A DNA stretch of 64,000 nt, from positions 1-64,000 of the forward strand of contig CAINHS010000061.1 of the NCBI GenBank assembly GCA_903848955.1, written 5' to 3'. The notes below the pieces were generated by a model. The model saw nothing but the letters and a program-made list of their open reading frames with translations, was not told the origin of the DNA and made no database searches. The stretch is from an uncultured beta proteobacterium. GTDB lineage: Bacteria; Pseudomonadota; Gammaproteobacteria; Burkholderiales; Rhodocyclaceae. Of the stretch, positions 1 through 9,470 are shown in pieces (the stretch's first letter is position 1; each line of letters begins with the position of its first letter). A program made the position numbers and the translations under genes.

Positions 1-559
1 CGAGCATCCGGCGCAGGTTGCCGCTGCCGAACAGGAGGGTTTCCGGCGACAGCTGGGTGATCAGCCACGCCGCGATCAGCAGCACGCCCATGTCAGTGCC
101 ATAAGCCCGCACCATCATCATCCGCCGCCAGCGCGCGAGGCGTCCTTCATCCAGTGCCGCGCCCCAGCGCGCACCGGTGAAGCCGCCCAGCAGCGCGCCG
201 GCCGTGTTGCAGACGAGGTCGAGATTGGACGGAACGCGGCTGGGCAGGAAGTTCTGCAAGGTTTCCAAGGCCAGGCTCAGCACGCCACCGAGCAGGGCGG
301 CGGCGAGCCAGGCCGGGAGCGCCGCCAGGCGGCGGCGCAAGGCGGCGGTGCAGAAGAAGCCGAAGGGCAGGTAGGCGAGGACGTTGGTCGCCAGATCGAA
401 GCCGGTGTAGTGGCGCGGCCATGCCGCACCGAGAAAGGCCAGCGGATTGCCGCCGCTGTCATGCCAGCCGGTCAGGGGATAGAGGCTGGCGTAGATGATC
501 AGCAGCACGTAGCCGCCGGTCAGGTAGAGGGTCAGATGGGTGCGTGCGCTGTTTGCCAC
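1..559 (-). CDS. VanZ-like membrane protein (3' end outside window)
   Basis: This is a small hydrophobic protein whose C-terminus lies beyond the window edge. The visible 186 residues hold several membrane segments and the VanZ-type stretch FLPSRVPSNLDLVCNT followed by AGALLGG, which is the hallmark of the VanZ/YfiM-like family. Members are integral membrane proteins; VanZ itself gives low-level teicoplanin resistance, but most relatives have no known job. I start it at a GTG (559-557) because no ATG occurs in frame before residue 140; the frame stays open upstream, so an earlier CTG or GTG cannot be excluded, and no good ribosome binding site is visible. It follows the symporter gene on the same strand after about 70 bases. 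Family call is fairly safe, function is not. Confidence 0.72.
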   Translation of the reverse strand, partial: MANSARTHLTLYLTGGYVLLIIYASLYPLTGWHDSGGNPLAFLGAAWPRHYTGFDLATNVLAYLPFGFFCTAALRRRLAALPAWLAAALLGGVLSLALETLQNFLPSRVPSNLDLVCNTAGALLGGFTGARWGAALDEGRLARWRRMMMVRAYGTDMGVLLIAAWLITQLSPETLLFGSGNLRRML

Positions 560-627
560 AGAGCCAGATTCTGCCGGCTTAGCGGTAGCGGGACAAGGGC
601 GGCCGTGATCCTTGCCCCCGGCCCGGA

Positions 628-2181
628 TCAGGATTGCCGACGGGACGACGTGCGCGGTTCATGCTGATGCACCGGCCCGATGCCCTCATGGCTGACGCCG
701 TGGCTCGCCGCCGCATGGGCGTGATGGCCGGAGCGCAACTGGTCGTGGATAAGCGGGTCGTGGCGCACGAATTGCGGCATCAGGGAACCGGCCAACATGC
801 CGATGGCGCTGGCGATGAGGCCGGCGAGTTGGGCCGGCACGAAGGGATCGTCGGGGCCGGCGATTAGCACCGAGAGCCAGACCGAGGCGCCGAGAAAAAT
901 CGACAGCAGGGCGCCCTGGTTGGTCGCCCGCCGCCAATAGATGCCGCACAGCAGGGGAATGAAGGCGCTGACCAGAGTGACCTGGTAGGCGTTCTCCACC
1001 ATCTTGAAGATGCTGGCCTTGGAATACATGGCGTAGAGCGTGACCAGGATGGTGAAGATCAGGGTGACGAGGCGCATCGAGAGCAGCAACTTGCGGTCCG
1101 GCATGTGGCCCATCATGGGTTTCAGGATGTTCTCGGTGAAGGTGACCGAGGGCGCCAGCAGCGTGGCCGAGGCGCAGCTTTTGATCGCCGAGAGCAGGGC
1201 GCCGAAGAACATCACCTGGGCAAACAAGGGCACCTCGGGCCTCAGGATCAGGCGCGGCAGAATCAGCTGGGTGTCCTTGGCGTCGTCGGAGGCCATCAGT
1301 TGCGCCACCATCTGCGGATCGATGAGGGTCGCCGAATAGGCGAGGAACATCGGCACGAAGGCGAACAGGAAGTAGAGGCTGCCGCCCAGCACCGATCCCC
1401 ATACGGCGATCTTTTCCGTCTTCGCCGACTGCACGCGCTGGAACACGTCCTGCTGCGGGATCGAGCCCAGCATCATGGTGATCCAGGCGGCAAAAAAGCC
1501 GATCACCTCCTTGAGCTCGAGGGCCGGCCAGAAGGAGAGCCTGCCGGCCTGGGTGGCGTGCTCCACCACCGCGCCGACGCCGCCGACCATGCCGGAGATC
1601 GAGCCGCCGATGTAGAGCATGCCGATGCAGATGATGACCATCTGCAGCAGGTCGGTGATCGCCACCGCCCACATGCCGCCGAAAATCGTATAGACGAGGA
1701 TGGTGGCGGAGCCGATCCACATGCCGGCAACCACGGAAATGTCGCCGCCGGAGACGATGTTGAAGACCAGGCCGAGGGCGCTGATCTGGGCGCCGACCCA
1801 GCCGAGGTAGGAGAGCACGATGGCAATGGTGGTGAGCACCTCGACGCTGCGGCCGAAGCGCTTCTTGTAGAAATCGCCGATGGTGAGCAGGTTCATGCGG
1901 TAGAGGGGCGCCGCGAAGAACAGGCCGACCAGGATCAGGCACAGCGAGGAGCCGAAGGGATCGGCAACCACTCCGTGCAGCCCTTCCTTGAGGAAGGTGG
2001 CGGGTATGCCGAGCACGGTTTCGGAGCCGAACCAGGTGGCGAAAACCGTGGCCGTGACCATGTAGAAGGGCAGGTGGCGGCCGGCGACGGCAAAGTCCCT
2101 GGTGTTATGCACCCGCGTCGCGGCGTAGAGGCCGATGCCGACGGAGATGATCCAGTAGATGATGACGAACCAGAGCAGCAT
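628..2181 (-). CDS. Sodium:solute symporter (SSS family) with His-rich C-terminus
   Basis: A 517-residue polytopic inner-membrane protein with about 13 hydrophobic segments, the usual size for the sodium/solute symporter (SSS) family, which uses the sodium gradient to import proline, pantothenate, acetate or similar solutes. The N-terminus (FAVAGRHLPF, then TWFGSETVLGIP) matches the typical SSS start, where residues in the first helices line the sodium site. The substrate cannot be told from sequence. The last 45 residues are soluble and carry about eight histidines (HDPLIHDQL, GHHAHAAASHG, HQHEP), which is unusual for the family and might bind metal. The ATG at 2181 lies 34 bases from an inverted-repeat element. 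Probably cotranscribed with the VanZ-like gene downstream. Confidence 0.86.
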   Translation of the reverse strand: MLLWFVIIYWIISVGIGLYAATRVHNTRDFAVAGRHLPFYMVTATVFATWFGSETVLGIPATFLKEGLHGVVADPFGSSLCLILVGLFFAAPLYRMNLLTIGDFYKKRFGRSVEVLTTIAIVLSYLGWVGAQISALGLVFNIVSGGDISVVAGMWIGSATILVYTIFGGMWAVAITDLLQMVIICIGMLYIGGSISGMVGGVGAVVEHATQAGRLSFWPALELKEVIGFFAAWITMMLGSIPQQDVFQRVQSAKTEKIAVWGSVLGGSLYFLFAFVPMFLAYSATLIDPQMVAQLMASDDAKDTQLILPRLILRPEVPLFAQVMFFGALLSAIKSCASATLLAPSVTFTENILKPMMGHMPDRKLLLSMRLVTLIFTILVTLYAMYSKASIFKMVENAYQVTLVSAFIPLLCGIYWRRATNQGALLSIFLGASVWLSVLIAGPDDPFVPAQLAGLIASAIGMLAGSLMPQFVRHDPLIHDQLRSGHHAHAAASHGVSHEGIGPVHQHEPRTSSRRQS

Positions 2182-2214
2182 GAAAGTATCCTGTATCCGG
2201 ACAAGCTAAGCTTT

Positions 2215-2322
2215 AGCCACAGAGATCACAGAGAACACAGAGATGGCACAAACTCTTGGTCGGTTGTAACGCATCTCCGAGTGGTCGGCGACGATTTTGT
2301 TTTACTCTGTGTCCTCTGTGGC
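2215..2322. repeat. CACAGAG inverted-repeat element A
   Basis: The left arm is made of CACAGAG words (GCCACAGAGATCACAGAG, 2215-2232, with another copy to 2242). The right arm CTCTGTGTCCTCTGTGGC (2305-2322) is its approximate reverse complement, with a unique centre of about 60 bases. It fills most of the 157-base spacer between the symporter start and the ubiB end. Five similar elements occur in this window. The family type is not known to me; it behaves like a short non-coding palindromic repeat. Confidence 0.7.
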
Positions 2323-2338
2323 CAAATGGTTTTCAGAA

Positions 2339-3886
2339 TTATTGCAGAACGGCGAAGCTCAGTGCGGCTGCGGCGACTGCCAGAGCTATCCAAAGCAGCT
2401 GGCGCAAGCTGCGCACCTCGGCGGCGAGGGCCTCGAGTTCCAGGTTGGGGGCGGGGGACGCGGTAGCCGTGAGCGCCTGATGCAGCAGGCGCGGCAGGGT
2501 CGGCAGCAGTTTGGCCCAGTTCGAGGCCTCGTGCTTGATGTTGTTCTCCAGCGCACGCCAGCCCAGCTGCTCGCCCATCCAGCGTTCCAGGTAGGGCAGC
2601 GCCGTCTGCCACAGGTCGAGGTCGGGATCGAGTTCGCGGCCGAGGCCCTCGATGTTGAGCAGGGTCTTCTGCAGCAGCACCAGTTGCGGCTGCACTTCGA
2701 CATTGAACTGGCGCGAGGTCTGGAACAGCCGCAGCAGTACGCGGCCGAGGGAGATTTCCTTGAGAGGCCGGTCGAAGAAGGGCTCGCACACGGAGCGGAT
2801 CGCCGCCTCGAATTCATCGACGCGGGTGCCCTTCGGCGCCCAGCCGGATTCGATATGGACCTCGGCGACGCGCTTGTAGTCGCGGTGGAAGAAGGCGAGG
2901 AAATTCTGCGCCAGATAGTTCTTGTCGACATCCGACAAGGTGCCGACGATGCCGAAGTCGAGCGCGATGTAGCAGCCCTTGCGCGCACCTTCGGTGACGA
3001 CGAAGATGTTGCCGGGGTGCATGTCGGCGTGGAAGAAGCCGTCGCGAAACACCTGGGTGAAAAAGATCTCGACACCGGCGCGGGCCAGGCGCGGAATGTC
3101 GACGCCTTTCTCGCGCAGCGTATCGACCTGGGAAACCATCGTGCCGTGCATGCGCTCCATCACCATCACGCTTTGCGTGCACCAGTCCCAATGCACCTCG
3201 GGCAGGATCAGCAGGTCGGAACCCTCGAAATTGCGCCGCAGTTGCGAGCAGTTGGCGGCCTCGCGCATCAGGTCGAGTTCGTAGTGCAGGTACTTGTCGA
3301 ACTCGCCGACCACCTCGCGCGGCTTGAGGCGCCGGCCGTCCGCCCAGAGCGTCTCCAGCAGGCTGGCGGCGACCTGCAGCAGGGCGATGTCGTGTTCGAT
3401 GACGGGCTGGATGCCGGGGCGCAGGATCTTCACCGCCACTTCGCGGCCGCCGTCCTTTTCGTGCAGCACGGCGAAATGCACCTGCGCCACCGAGGCCGAG
3501 GCCACCGGCTCGCGGTCGAACTCGGCGAAGACCTCGGCCACCGGCCGGCCGTAGGCCTTCTCCAGCTCGGCGATGGCGAGTTCCGATGAAAACGGCGGCA
3601 CGCTGTCCTGCAGCTTGGCCAGCTCGTCGGCGATATCCAGCGGCATCAGGTCGCGCCGCGTCGACAGCAGTTGGCCGAACTTGACGAAAATCGGGCCCAG
3701 GTCTTCCAGCGCCTGCCGCAGGCGCACGGCGCGCGGTGCCGACAGGTCGCGCCAGAACATCAGTCGCTGCAACGCCAGCAGGATGCGCGTCCAGAAACCC
3801 GGCTCGAGCTCGTGGTCGAGGATCAGGCGGTCGAGCCCGTAGAGGTAGGCAACACGGGCGATACGGATGAGGCGGAAGATGCGCAC
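2339..3886 (-). CDS. ubiB: Ubiquinone biosynthesis protein kinase-like UbiB
   Basis: UbiB is the ABC1/ADCK-family atypical kinase-like ATPase needed for aerobic ubiquinone synthesis; it is membrane bound and supports the Ubi complex rather than catalysing a ring modification. The 515-residue product has the diagnostic KxGQ motif ([18 protein letters not shown]69-Q72), the Ala-rich loop replacing the glycine-rich loop ([11 protein letters not shown]), and kinase-like catalytic stretches ([14 protein letters not shown] and LDFGIVG). The C-terminus carries a hydrophobic helix, as in E. coli UbiB. Length is close to the usual 540. It lies tail-to-symporter on the minus strand and is divergent from argS, with only 81 bases between them, so both promoters must sit in that short spacer. 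ubiK, another ubiquinone factor, is at 20064-20312. Confidence 0.94.
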   Translation of the reverse strand: MRIFRLIRIARVAYLYGLDRLILDHELEPGFWTRILLALQRLMFWRDLSAPRAVRLRQALEDLGPIFVKFGQLLSTRRDLMPLDIADELAKLQDSVPPFSSELAIAELEKAYGRPVAEVFAEFDREPVASASVAQVHFAVLHEKDGGREVAVKILRPGIQPVIEHDIALLQVAASLLETLWADGRRLKPREVVGEFDKYLHYELDLMREAANCSQLRRNFEGSDLLILPEVHWDWCTQSVMVMERMHGTMVSQVDTLREKGVDIPRLARAGVEIFFTQVFRDGFFHADMHPGNIFVVTEGARKGCYIALDFGIVGTLSDVDKNYLAQNFLAFFHRDYKRVAEVHIESGWAPKGTRVDEFEAAIRSVCEPFFDRPLKEISLGRVLLRLFQTSRQFNVEVQPQLVLLQKTLLNIEGLGRELDPDLDLWQTALPYLERWMGEQLGWRALENNIKHEASNWAKLLPTLPRLLHQALTATASPAPNLELEALAAEVRSLRQLLWIALAVAAAALSFAVLQ

Positions 3887-3967
3887 GGGGGGCTGGGGCG
3901 GACGATAAACGGGAAGTATAATTCACAGCCTTGCGAAACACCCGGAAAGACCCTGCGTCCTCCTGAC

Positions 3968-5731
3968 ATGACTGCATCCAGCGCGACCGCCGGCATTGCC
4001 GGCACATCCCCCGACGTTCGCCAGCATCTGGCCGGTTTGCTGCGTGCTGCGCTGGCGCACATGGCGCCGGACCAGGGCTATGTCGAAATCATTCTCGAGC
4101 GCCCGAAACAGGCGAGTCACGGCGATTTCGCCAGCAATCTGGCGCTGCAACTGGCGCGCGGGCTGAAAACCAACCCGCGCCAGATCGCCGAGCGCCTGGT
4201 GCGCGAATTGCCGTCTTCCCCGGCCGTGGCCAAGGTGGAAATCGCCGGTGCCGGCTTCATCAACTTCACCCTGACGCCGGCTGCCAGGACCGCGGTGGTG
4301 CACGCCGTGCTCGCCGCCGGCCAGGATTTTGGTCGTGGCCCGGCCAGCAGACTCAAGCTGCAGGTCGAGTTCGTTTCCGCCAACCCCACCGGTCCGCTGC
4401 ATGTCGGCCACGGTCGCGGCGCGGCGTATGGCGCCAGCCTGGCCTCGCTGCTGGCCTTCGCCGGCTACGATGTGTCGCGCGAGTACTACGTCAATGATGC
4501 CGGGCGGCAGATGGACATCCTCGCCGTCTCCGCCTGGCTGCGCTATCTCGAATTGTTCGACGAACCCGTGCCCTTTCCGCCCAACGCCTACCAGGGCGGC
4601 TACGTGCGCGAGATGGCGGAGCAGATCCGGCAGGCTCATGGCGACCGCTATGTGCATCCGGCCGAAGCCGTGCTTGCCTGCGTGCCCGAGACCGATGACG
4701 CCGAGGCCCGGCTGGACGGCCTGATCCTGGCCGGCAAGGACCTGCTGGGCGAGGACTGGGCCTACGTTCACGCCCATGTGCTGAACGAGCAGCTGACCGA
4801 TTGCCGCGCCGATCTGGAAGAGTTCGGCGTGCATTTCGATGTCTGGTTCTCCGAGCGCAGCCTCTACGAAACCGGCATGGTGGCGCGGGCTGTGGCGGCG
4901 CTGGAAAAGTCCGGCCACATCTACCTGCAGGACGGCGCCAAGTGGTTCAGCTCGACCGCCTTCGGCGATGAAAAGGACCGCGTGGTCCAGCGCGACAACG
5001 GGCTGTACACCTACTTTGCCTCCGACATCGCCTATCACCTGAACAAGTTCGAGCGCGGTTTCGACAAGGTTATCGACGTCTGGGGCGCCGACCATCACGG
5101 CTACATCCCGCGCGTCAAGGGCGCACTCAGCGCCTCCGGCGCCGATGCCGGCAAACTGGATGTGACGCTGGTGCAGTTTGTCAGCCTGTTCCGCGACGGC
5201 CAGAAGGCGTCGATGTCCACCCGCTCCGGCGAGTACGTTACACTGCGCCAGTTGCGCGGGGAAGTCGGCAACGACGCCTGCCGTTTCTTCTACATGTTGC
5301 GCAAGTGCGACCAGGCGCTGGACTTCGATCTCGACCTGGCAAAGTCGCAGAGCAATGACAACCCGGTGTATTACGTCCAGTACGCCCATGCCCGGATCTG
5401 TTCGGTGCTGGCGCAATGGGACGGCGATCAGGCCGCGCTGGCCGCGACCGACCTGGTGCCGCTGCAGCATGAGCGGGAATTTGCCTTGTGCGCGCGGCTG
5501 GCCGAATTTCCCGAACTGGTCCGGCTTGCGGCGCGCGACTATGGTCCGCACGCGCTGGCCTTCTATCTCAAGGATCTGGCCGGCGATTTCCACAGCTGGT
5601 ACAACGCCGAGCGGCTGCTGGTGGACGACCAGGCGACGCGGCACGCCCGCCTGGCGCTAGCCCTGGCAACGCGCCAGGTATTGCAAAACGGCCTTTCCCT
5701 GCTGGGTGTTTCGCAACCGGTGAGCATGTGA
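3968..5731 (+). CDS. argS: Arginyl-tRNA synthetase
   Basis: A class I aminoacyl-tRNA synthetase that charges tRNA-Arg in the cytoplasm. The 587-residue product has the N-terminal Add1 domain (about 15-110), the HIGH signature as HVGH (145-148) in SANPTGPLHVGHGR, and the KMSKS-equivalent region as KASMSTRSG, typical of ArgRS enzymes that lack a strict KMSKS. The C-terminal anticodon-binding domain includes YVQYAHARICSVL. I chose the ATG at 3968 rather than upstream in-frame starts, because those would overlap ubiB on the other strand and add a non-homologous leader. The stop TGA is one base from the next ATG, so argS, the SPOR gene and dsbA look like one transcription unit. Confidence 0.96.
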   Translation: MTASSATAGIAGTSPDVRQHLAGLLRAALAHMAPDQGYVEIILERPKQASHGDFASNLALQLARGLKTNPRQIAERLVRELPSSPAVAKVEIAGAGFINFTLTPAARTAVVHAVLAAGQDFGRGPASRLKLQVEFVSANPTGPLHVGHGRGAAYGASLASLLAFAGYDVSREYYVNDAGRQMDILAVSAWLRYLELFDEPVPFPPNAYQGGYVREMAEQIRQAHGDRYVHPAEAVLACVPETDDAEARLDGLILAGKDLLGEDWAYVHAHVLNEQLTDCRADLEEFGVHFDVWFSERSLYETGMVARAVAALEKSGHIYLQDGAKWFSSTAFGDEKDRVVQRDNGLYTYFASDIAYHLNKFERGFDKVIDVWGADHHGYIPRVKGALSASGADAGKLDVTLVQFVSLFRDGQKASMSTRSGEYVTLRQLRGEVGNDACRFFYMLRKCDQALDFDLDLAKSQSNDNPVYYVQYAHARICSVLAQWDGDQAALAATDLVPLQHEREFALCARLAEFPELVRLAARDYGPHALAFYLKDLAGDFHSWYNAERLLVDDQATRHARLALALATRQVLQNGLSLLGVSQPVSM

Positions 5732-5732
5732 C

Positions 5733-6377
5733 ATGAGCAAATTCGACACGACGCCGAGCACGCGGTCGCCGCAGAAGAAAAGCCGCGGCGGCATGGTGGT
5801 GGGACTTTTCCTCGGCCTGGTGGCCGGCGTTCTGATCGCTTTCGGCGTGGTCTGGTATCTCAACAAGTCGCCGCTGCCCTTCCTCAACAAGTACGAAGGT
5901 GCGCCGAAGACCGAGAAGGACGCGCCCGGCAACGCCGGCACGGCAGCCCAGGCGCCCGCTCCGCTGCCCGGCAAACCGGGCGACAAGGCGGTCGACCGGC
6001 AGCGTTTCGAGTTCTACGGCATTCTCGAGGGCAAGCAGCCGGCCAACCCGGCGGCGGCCCCTGTGCCGGTGCCGCCGCCGGCGGGGGCGCCGCTGACCCC
6101 TGCGGTCGACGCCAAACCCGTTGTCAGCGAAATCTTCTATCTTCAGGTGGGGGCCTTCCAGAAGGCGGCTGATGCCGACAACCTCAAGGCCAAGCTCGCG
6201 CTTACCGGGCTCGAAGCCAGCGTGCAGGAAGTCAGTATTCCCGAGAAGGGTGACATGCACCGGGTGCGCGTCGGCCCCTTCGGCACCCCCGAAGAAATGA
6301 ACCGGGCGCGAGCGCTGCTGGCGCAATCGGGAGTGCAGGGCACCGTCATCAAGCTGAAGGAAGAAGCGCCGCGATGA
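5733..6377 (+). CDS. SPOR domain protein, FtsN-like
   Basis: A 214-residue bitopic protein. The N-terminus is short and basic (KKSRGG), followed by a single membrane helix (about 23-45: MVVGLFLGLVAGVLIAFGVV). Then comes a Pro/Ala-rich periplasmic linker (about 60-130) and a C-terminal SPOR domain (about 135-210: FYLQVGAFQKAADADNLKAK). SPOR domains bind denuded glycan strands at the division septum, so a role in late cell division like FtsN is likely. The dsbA start overlaps its stop by four bases (ATGA), showing translational coupling. This argS, SPOR protein and dsbA order is common in betaproteobacteria. The exact orthology with FtsN is not provable from sequence alone. Confidence 0.88.
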   Translation: MSKFDTTPSTRSPQKKSRGGMVVGLFLGLVAGVLIAFGVVWYLNKSPLPFLNKYEGAPKTEKDAPGNAGTAAQAPAPLPGKPGDKAVDRQRFEFYGILEGKQPANPAAAPVPVPPPAGAPLTPAVDAKPVVSEIFYLQVGAFQKAADADNLKAKLALTGLEASVQEVSIPEKGDMHRVRVGPFGTPEEMNRARALLAQSGVQGTVIKLKEEAPR

Positions 6378-7003
6378 ACCCGTGGCGCGGCGTTCTGGCG
6401 GCGCTCGGCCTGTGCCTGGCGCTTGGCGCTGGAGCCGTCGAACTGAAGGAAGGGTTTGACTTCCGCACCATCAATCCGCCGCTGGCGGCGGAAACGGACA
6501 AGATCGAAGTCACCGAGTTCTTCTGGTACGGCTGCTCCCATTGCTTTGAGTTCGAGCCGGTGCTGGCGGCCTGGGTGAAGAAACTGCCGCCCGATGTCAG
6601 CTTCCGCCGCGTCCCGGCGCTGTATCCCAATGACAAATGGCTGCCCGGCGCCAGGCTCTACTACACGCTGCAAGCCATGAATGCGCTGGAAAGACTGCAT
6701 GGCGAGGTTTTCGACGCGATTCACGTCGAGCGCCAGCGTCTCGACGACCGGAATATCCTGCAGGAGTGGCTGACAAAAAAAGGCGTGGAGGCGAAACAAT
6801 TCAGGGAGACGGGATCCTCCTTTGCCGTGCAGAGTCACTTGCAGCAGGCGCGCAGGCTGGTTCTGGCCGCAGGTGTGACGGGCGTTCCATCGCTGATGGT
6901 GCAGGGCCGGTATCTGGCGCTGAAGGGCGGCAGCAGCGAGGAACTGGTGGCGACAGTCGATGAGTTGATCGCGCGAGTCCGCGCCGAAGGCCGCAGGAAA
7001 TAG
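6374..7003 (+). CDS. dsbA: Thiol:disulfide interchange protein DsbA/DsbL
   Basis: A periplasmic thioredoxin-fold oxidase that introduces disulfides into exported proteins. The 209-residue precursor has a clear Sec signal peptide (about 1-21, cleaving near GAGA-VEL). The active site is FFWYGCSHCFEF with the catalytic pair C54 and C57, and the cis-proline loop is GVTGVPSL. The CSHC dipeptide (instead of E. coli CPHC) is frequent in betaproteobacterial DsbA. DsbB is not in this window. It overlaps the SPOR gene by four bases and ends 67 bases before the convergent cation transporter. Confidence 0.94.
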   Translation: MNPWRGVLAALGLCLALGAGAVELKEGFDFRTINPPLAAETDKIEVTEFFWYGCSHCFEFEPVLAAWVKKLPPDVSFRRVPALYPNDKWLPGARLYYTLQAMNALERLHGEVFDAIHVERQRLDDRNILQEWLTKKGVEAKQFRETGSSFAVQSHLQQARRLVLAAGVTGVPSLMVQGRYLALKGGSSEELVATVDELIARVRAEGRRK

Positions 7004-7069
7004 TCCGTGTTTCCCGGCCGGCGCCTGTCCCCGGCCTGTTCCGCCGACAAGCGCCTTGGCGGCTGCGGT

Positions 7070-7993
7070 TCAATGCGGCGGCCGGTCCAGTTCCTGGTCG
7101 CTCATCGACAGGGGATCCTCCAGCGGTTCCAGGTGCGTCGTGACATGCGCGTGCGGCAGGGTCTTGCGGATGTCGCCCTCGATGCGTTCCGCCCAGTCGT
7201 GCCCGTGCTGCACCGTCCACTGTCCCGGCACCAGAATGTGCAAGGTGACGAAGGCGCGGCTGCCGGCCTGGCGGGTGCGCAGGGCATGAAAATCCAGTCC
7301 CTGGCGGCGGTACTCCGTCAATAGCGCTTCGACTTGCGCGATGCTGTCGGCAGGCAGGGAGATGTCCATCAGGCCGGCGGCGGAGCGTTGCATCAGCCGC
7401 CAGCCGGTCCACACGATGTTCGCCGCGACCAGCATTGCAACGGCCGGGTCGAGCCAGAGCCAGCCGCTGAGCCAGACCAGGCCGACGCCGCCGATCACTC
7501 CCGCCGAGGTCCATACATCCGTCATCAGGTGATGGGCGTCGGCTTCGAGGGTTATCGAGTTGTGCTTTTTCCCCACCTCCAGCAGGATGCGGGCCGTGGC
7601 GAAATTGATGGCGGAAGCAACTACCGAAACCAGCAGGCCGGCGCCCACGGCTTCCAGCGGCTGCGGGTTGAAGATGCGGTCGACCGCGGTGTAGCCGATG
7701 CTGAGCGCTGCCAGCAGGATCAGGAAACCCTCGAAGGCGCTGGAAAAATACTCCGCCTTGCCGTGCCCGTGCGCATGATCGTCATCCGCGGGAAGCGCCG
7801 CCAGCGTCAGCATCCACAGCGCCATCAGGGCTCCGGCGAGATTGACGATGGACTCGATGGCGTCGGACAGCAGTCCGACCGAGCCTGTCATCCGCCACGC
7901 CACGCCCTTCAGCAGGATGGTTGAGATTGCTGCGGCGATGGATAGCCAGGCGTAGCGGGTCAGCGAGGGACGCAGTGCGGGGGCAGTATCCAT
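7070..7993 (-). CDS. Cation diffusion facilitator (FieF/CzcD type)
   Basis: A 307-residue inner-membrane metal/proton antiporter of the CDF family, exporting Zn, Fe, Co or Cd from the cytoplasm. It has six membrane helices and the two family metal-site regions: [10 protein letters not shown] in helix 2 and [12 protein letters not shown] in helix 5, where His and Asp are the transport ligands. A His/Asp-rich cytoplasmic loop sits between ([12 protein letters not shown]). The C-terminal domain (about 210-300) resembles the dimerising ferredoxin-like domain. The H-x-x-x-D arrangement in helix 5 suggests a zinc-type site, but metal choice cannot be fixed from sequence. It is convergent with dsbA and followed upstream by the electron-transfer operon. 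Confidence 0.9.
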   Translation of the reverse strand: MDTAPALRPSLTRYAWLSIAAAISTILLKGVAWRMTGSVGLLSDAIESIVNLAGALMALWMLTLAALPADDDHAHGHGKAEYFSSAFEGFLILLAALSIGYTAVDRIFNPQPLEAVGAGLLVSVVASAINFATARILLEVGKKHNSITLEADAHHLMTDVWTSAGVIGGVGLVWLSGWLWLDPAVAMLVAANIVWTGWRLMQRSAAGLMDISLPADSIAQVEALLTEYRRQGLDFHALRTRQAGSRAFVTLHILVPGQWTVQHGHDWAERIEGDIRKTLPHAHVTTHLEPLEDPLSMSDQELDRPPH

Positions 7994-8139
7994 GGCCTAG
8001 TCTCGGCGCACCCTGTTCATTATCCGGCCGGGTGCATACGTGGTGGTGAAGGAAAAGGCGACGCTGAGGATGGCGTGTTGCTGATCTTGGCTCATAAGGC
8101 GCTCATGTTAGTTGTTTGCAGCGGACAACGGGGATGCGG

Positions 8140-8895
8140 TCAATCGTCGTGCTCCTTGCGACTACGTTCATTTTCGCGACGGCCTGTTCCTTCGCCGCGA
8201 CCGCCCCTGATGTCATGCTTGTCTGCACCGCGGTGACACTCGACGCAATTGTCGAACCGGCTGATCCCTTCCTCGATGTGCTCGCGGCGAATGCTTGCGG
8301 GGGAATGTTCGTGGCAGCCGTAGCAGGAATAGCGCTTGTAGTCGTTGCGCACGTGGCAGGTCACGCAGCGGGTGTCGTGGTTGCGGTCGAGGGCGAAATA
8401 CCTGTTGTGCGCGAATGTGGCCGGTACCCATTTTTGCCGGTTGTGGCACTGGCCGCAATTGCCGCTGATCTGCTGGTGCAGCGAATCGGCGGGTGATTTG
8501 TGGCACTCCTGGCATTGTCCGGCCGCCTCCTCCTGCAGCAGGGCATGATCGAACCGTCCCTGCTGCCGGAAGCGCTTTACCCCCGCATGATCGCTGTGGC
8601 AGGCAACGCAGTCCTGGCTGATCAGTTTCTGGTGAAACGGTACCGCTGTGAGCGGTTTCGCGATGGGCTGCCCTGCCGTCGTCAAACGGCCGACGTCGGC
8701 AGGTTTGTGGCAGGTGACGCAGCGCGCGGAGGAGGCTCCGATGAACGGCGCGTGGCAGGCAAAGCAATCGGCTTCCAGCTTCTGGTGGCCGGCAACAAGC
8801 TTGCCTGGCCCGACCATCTGCTGCGGATAGACGAAGGCCAACAGCGCAATTGCCAGCAGGTTGGCGGCGAGAACCATCTTGACGATGCGCTTCAT
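8140..8895 (-). CDS. Membrane-anchored octaheme c-type cytochrome
   Basis: A 251-residue multiheme cytochrome. After an N-terminal helix (about 3-22) that acts as signal or anchor, there are eight CxxCH heme-binding motifs at about 44, 59, 96, 128, 147, 177, 191 and 217. Heme density is one per about 30 residues, as in the cytochrome c3 (class III) superfamily. The tail is charged and lacks hemes. It should carry electrons on the periplasmic side. I start at the ATG at 8895 (MKRIVKMVL), which gives a normal signal helix; an upstream in-frame extension would overlap the cytochrome b gene by 90 bases. The actual overlap with that gene is four bases, so the two are coupled. It is the last gene of a three-gene operon. 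Confidence 0.88.
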   Translation of the reverse strand: MKRIVKMVLAANLLAIALLAFVYPQQMVGPGKLVAGHQKLEADCFACHAPFIGASSARCVTCHKPADVGRLTTAGQPIAKPLTAVPFHQKLISQDCVACHSDHAGVKRFRQQGRFDHALLQEEAAGQCQECHKSPADSLHQQISGNCGQCHNRQKWVPATFAHNRYFALDRNHDTRCVTCHVRNDYKRYSCYGCHEHSPASIRREHIEEGISRFDNCVECHRGADKHDIRGGRGEGTGRRENERSRKEHDD

Positions 8896-9470
8896 GCCCA
8901 GCCCCAGAAGAGCAGGATGCTGATGATGTGGCCCAGCGCCAGGGCCGCGAAAACGATGAAGATCGGGATATGAACCTTGCGCCACTGGGTCATGGCATCG
9001 AAGGTCACTGCATCCCAGAACACCGCCTGCTCGACTTCGGACTTCGACAGGCCGCGCAGCTGGAAGCGCTCGCGCTGGCCCTGCACGTGCAGGCGCGAAC
9101 GGTCGAGCAGCAGTTTGCCGACCATGCCGCTGATCACATTGACGCCCATCGCCACCGTGGCCAGCCAGGGCAGGATGGCGTTGAAATGGATACCGGCATG
9201 GATCAGCACCATCAACGAGCCGAGCCAGGCGGCGAATTCATGCAGCGCGAGGAGGGATTTCGGGCTTCCGGCGGCGATGTACTTGCGCTTGCGCAGCGAA
9301 TAGATCAGCGAGCCAATGATCAGCAGCGTTCCCGGAATGCCCAGGTAGCGGCCGACCCAAACCAGAGCGAGGCGATGCAGCAGATAGTCGCCGGCCAGCG
9401 TGGCAGCGGCCAGCAGGCCTGCCAGCAGGGTGAAGGGCAATACATGCCGGCGCCATAGCGAGGTCGTCAT
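8892..9470 (-). CDS. Membrane cytochrome b-like subunit
   Basis: A 192-residue integral membrane protein with about four to five hydrophobic helices. Histidines placed inside helices (LLHRLAL, ALHEFAAWLG, LIHAGIHFNA, ALGHIIS) look like b-heme ligands, as in cytochrome b561 or ferric-reductase-like membrane domains. A cytoplasmic loop between about residues 125 and 160 is charged. In context it would accept electrons from the flavoprotein encoded just upstream and pass them across the membrane to the octaheme cytochrome. It starts directly after the flavoprotein stop with no gap and overlaps the cytochrome c gene by four bases. The exact family was not identified; heme content is inference. 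Confidence 0.72.
   Translation of the reverse strand: MTTSLWRRHVLPFTLLAGLLAAATLAGDYLLHRLALVWVGRYLGIPGTLLIIGSLIYSLRKRKYIAAGSPKSLLALHEFAAWLGSLMVLIHAGIHFNAILPWLATVAMGVNVISGMVGKLLLDRSRLHVQGQRERFQLRGLSKSEVEQAVFWDAVTFDAMTQWRKVHIPIFIVFAALALGHIISILLFWGWA

Noticed and set aside
1105-2466. Long plus-strand frame across the symporter gene
   Set aside because: It is a shadow of the minus-strand symporter; its residues are Glu/His/Gln-rich without domains.
3923-5644. 573-codon minus frame opposite argS
   Set aside because: Antisense shadow of a clear arginyl-tRNA synthetase; no recognisable motif.
8896-8985. Longer start for the octaheme cytochrome
   Set aside because: It would overlap the cytochrome b gene and hide the signal helix.
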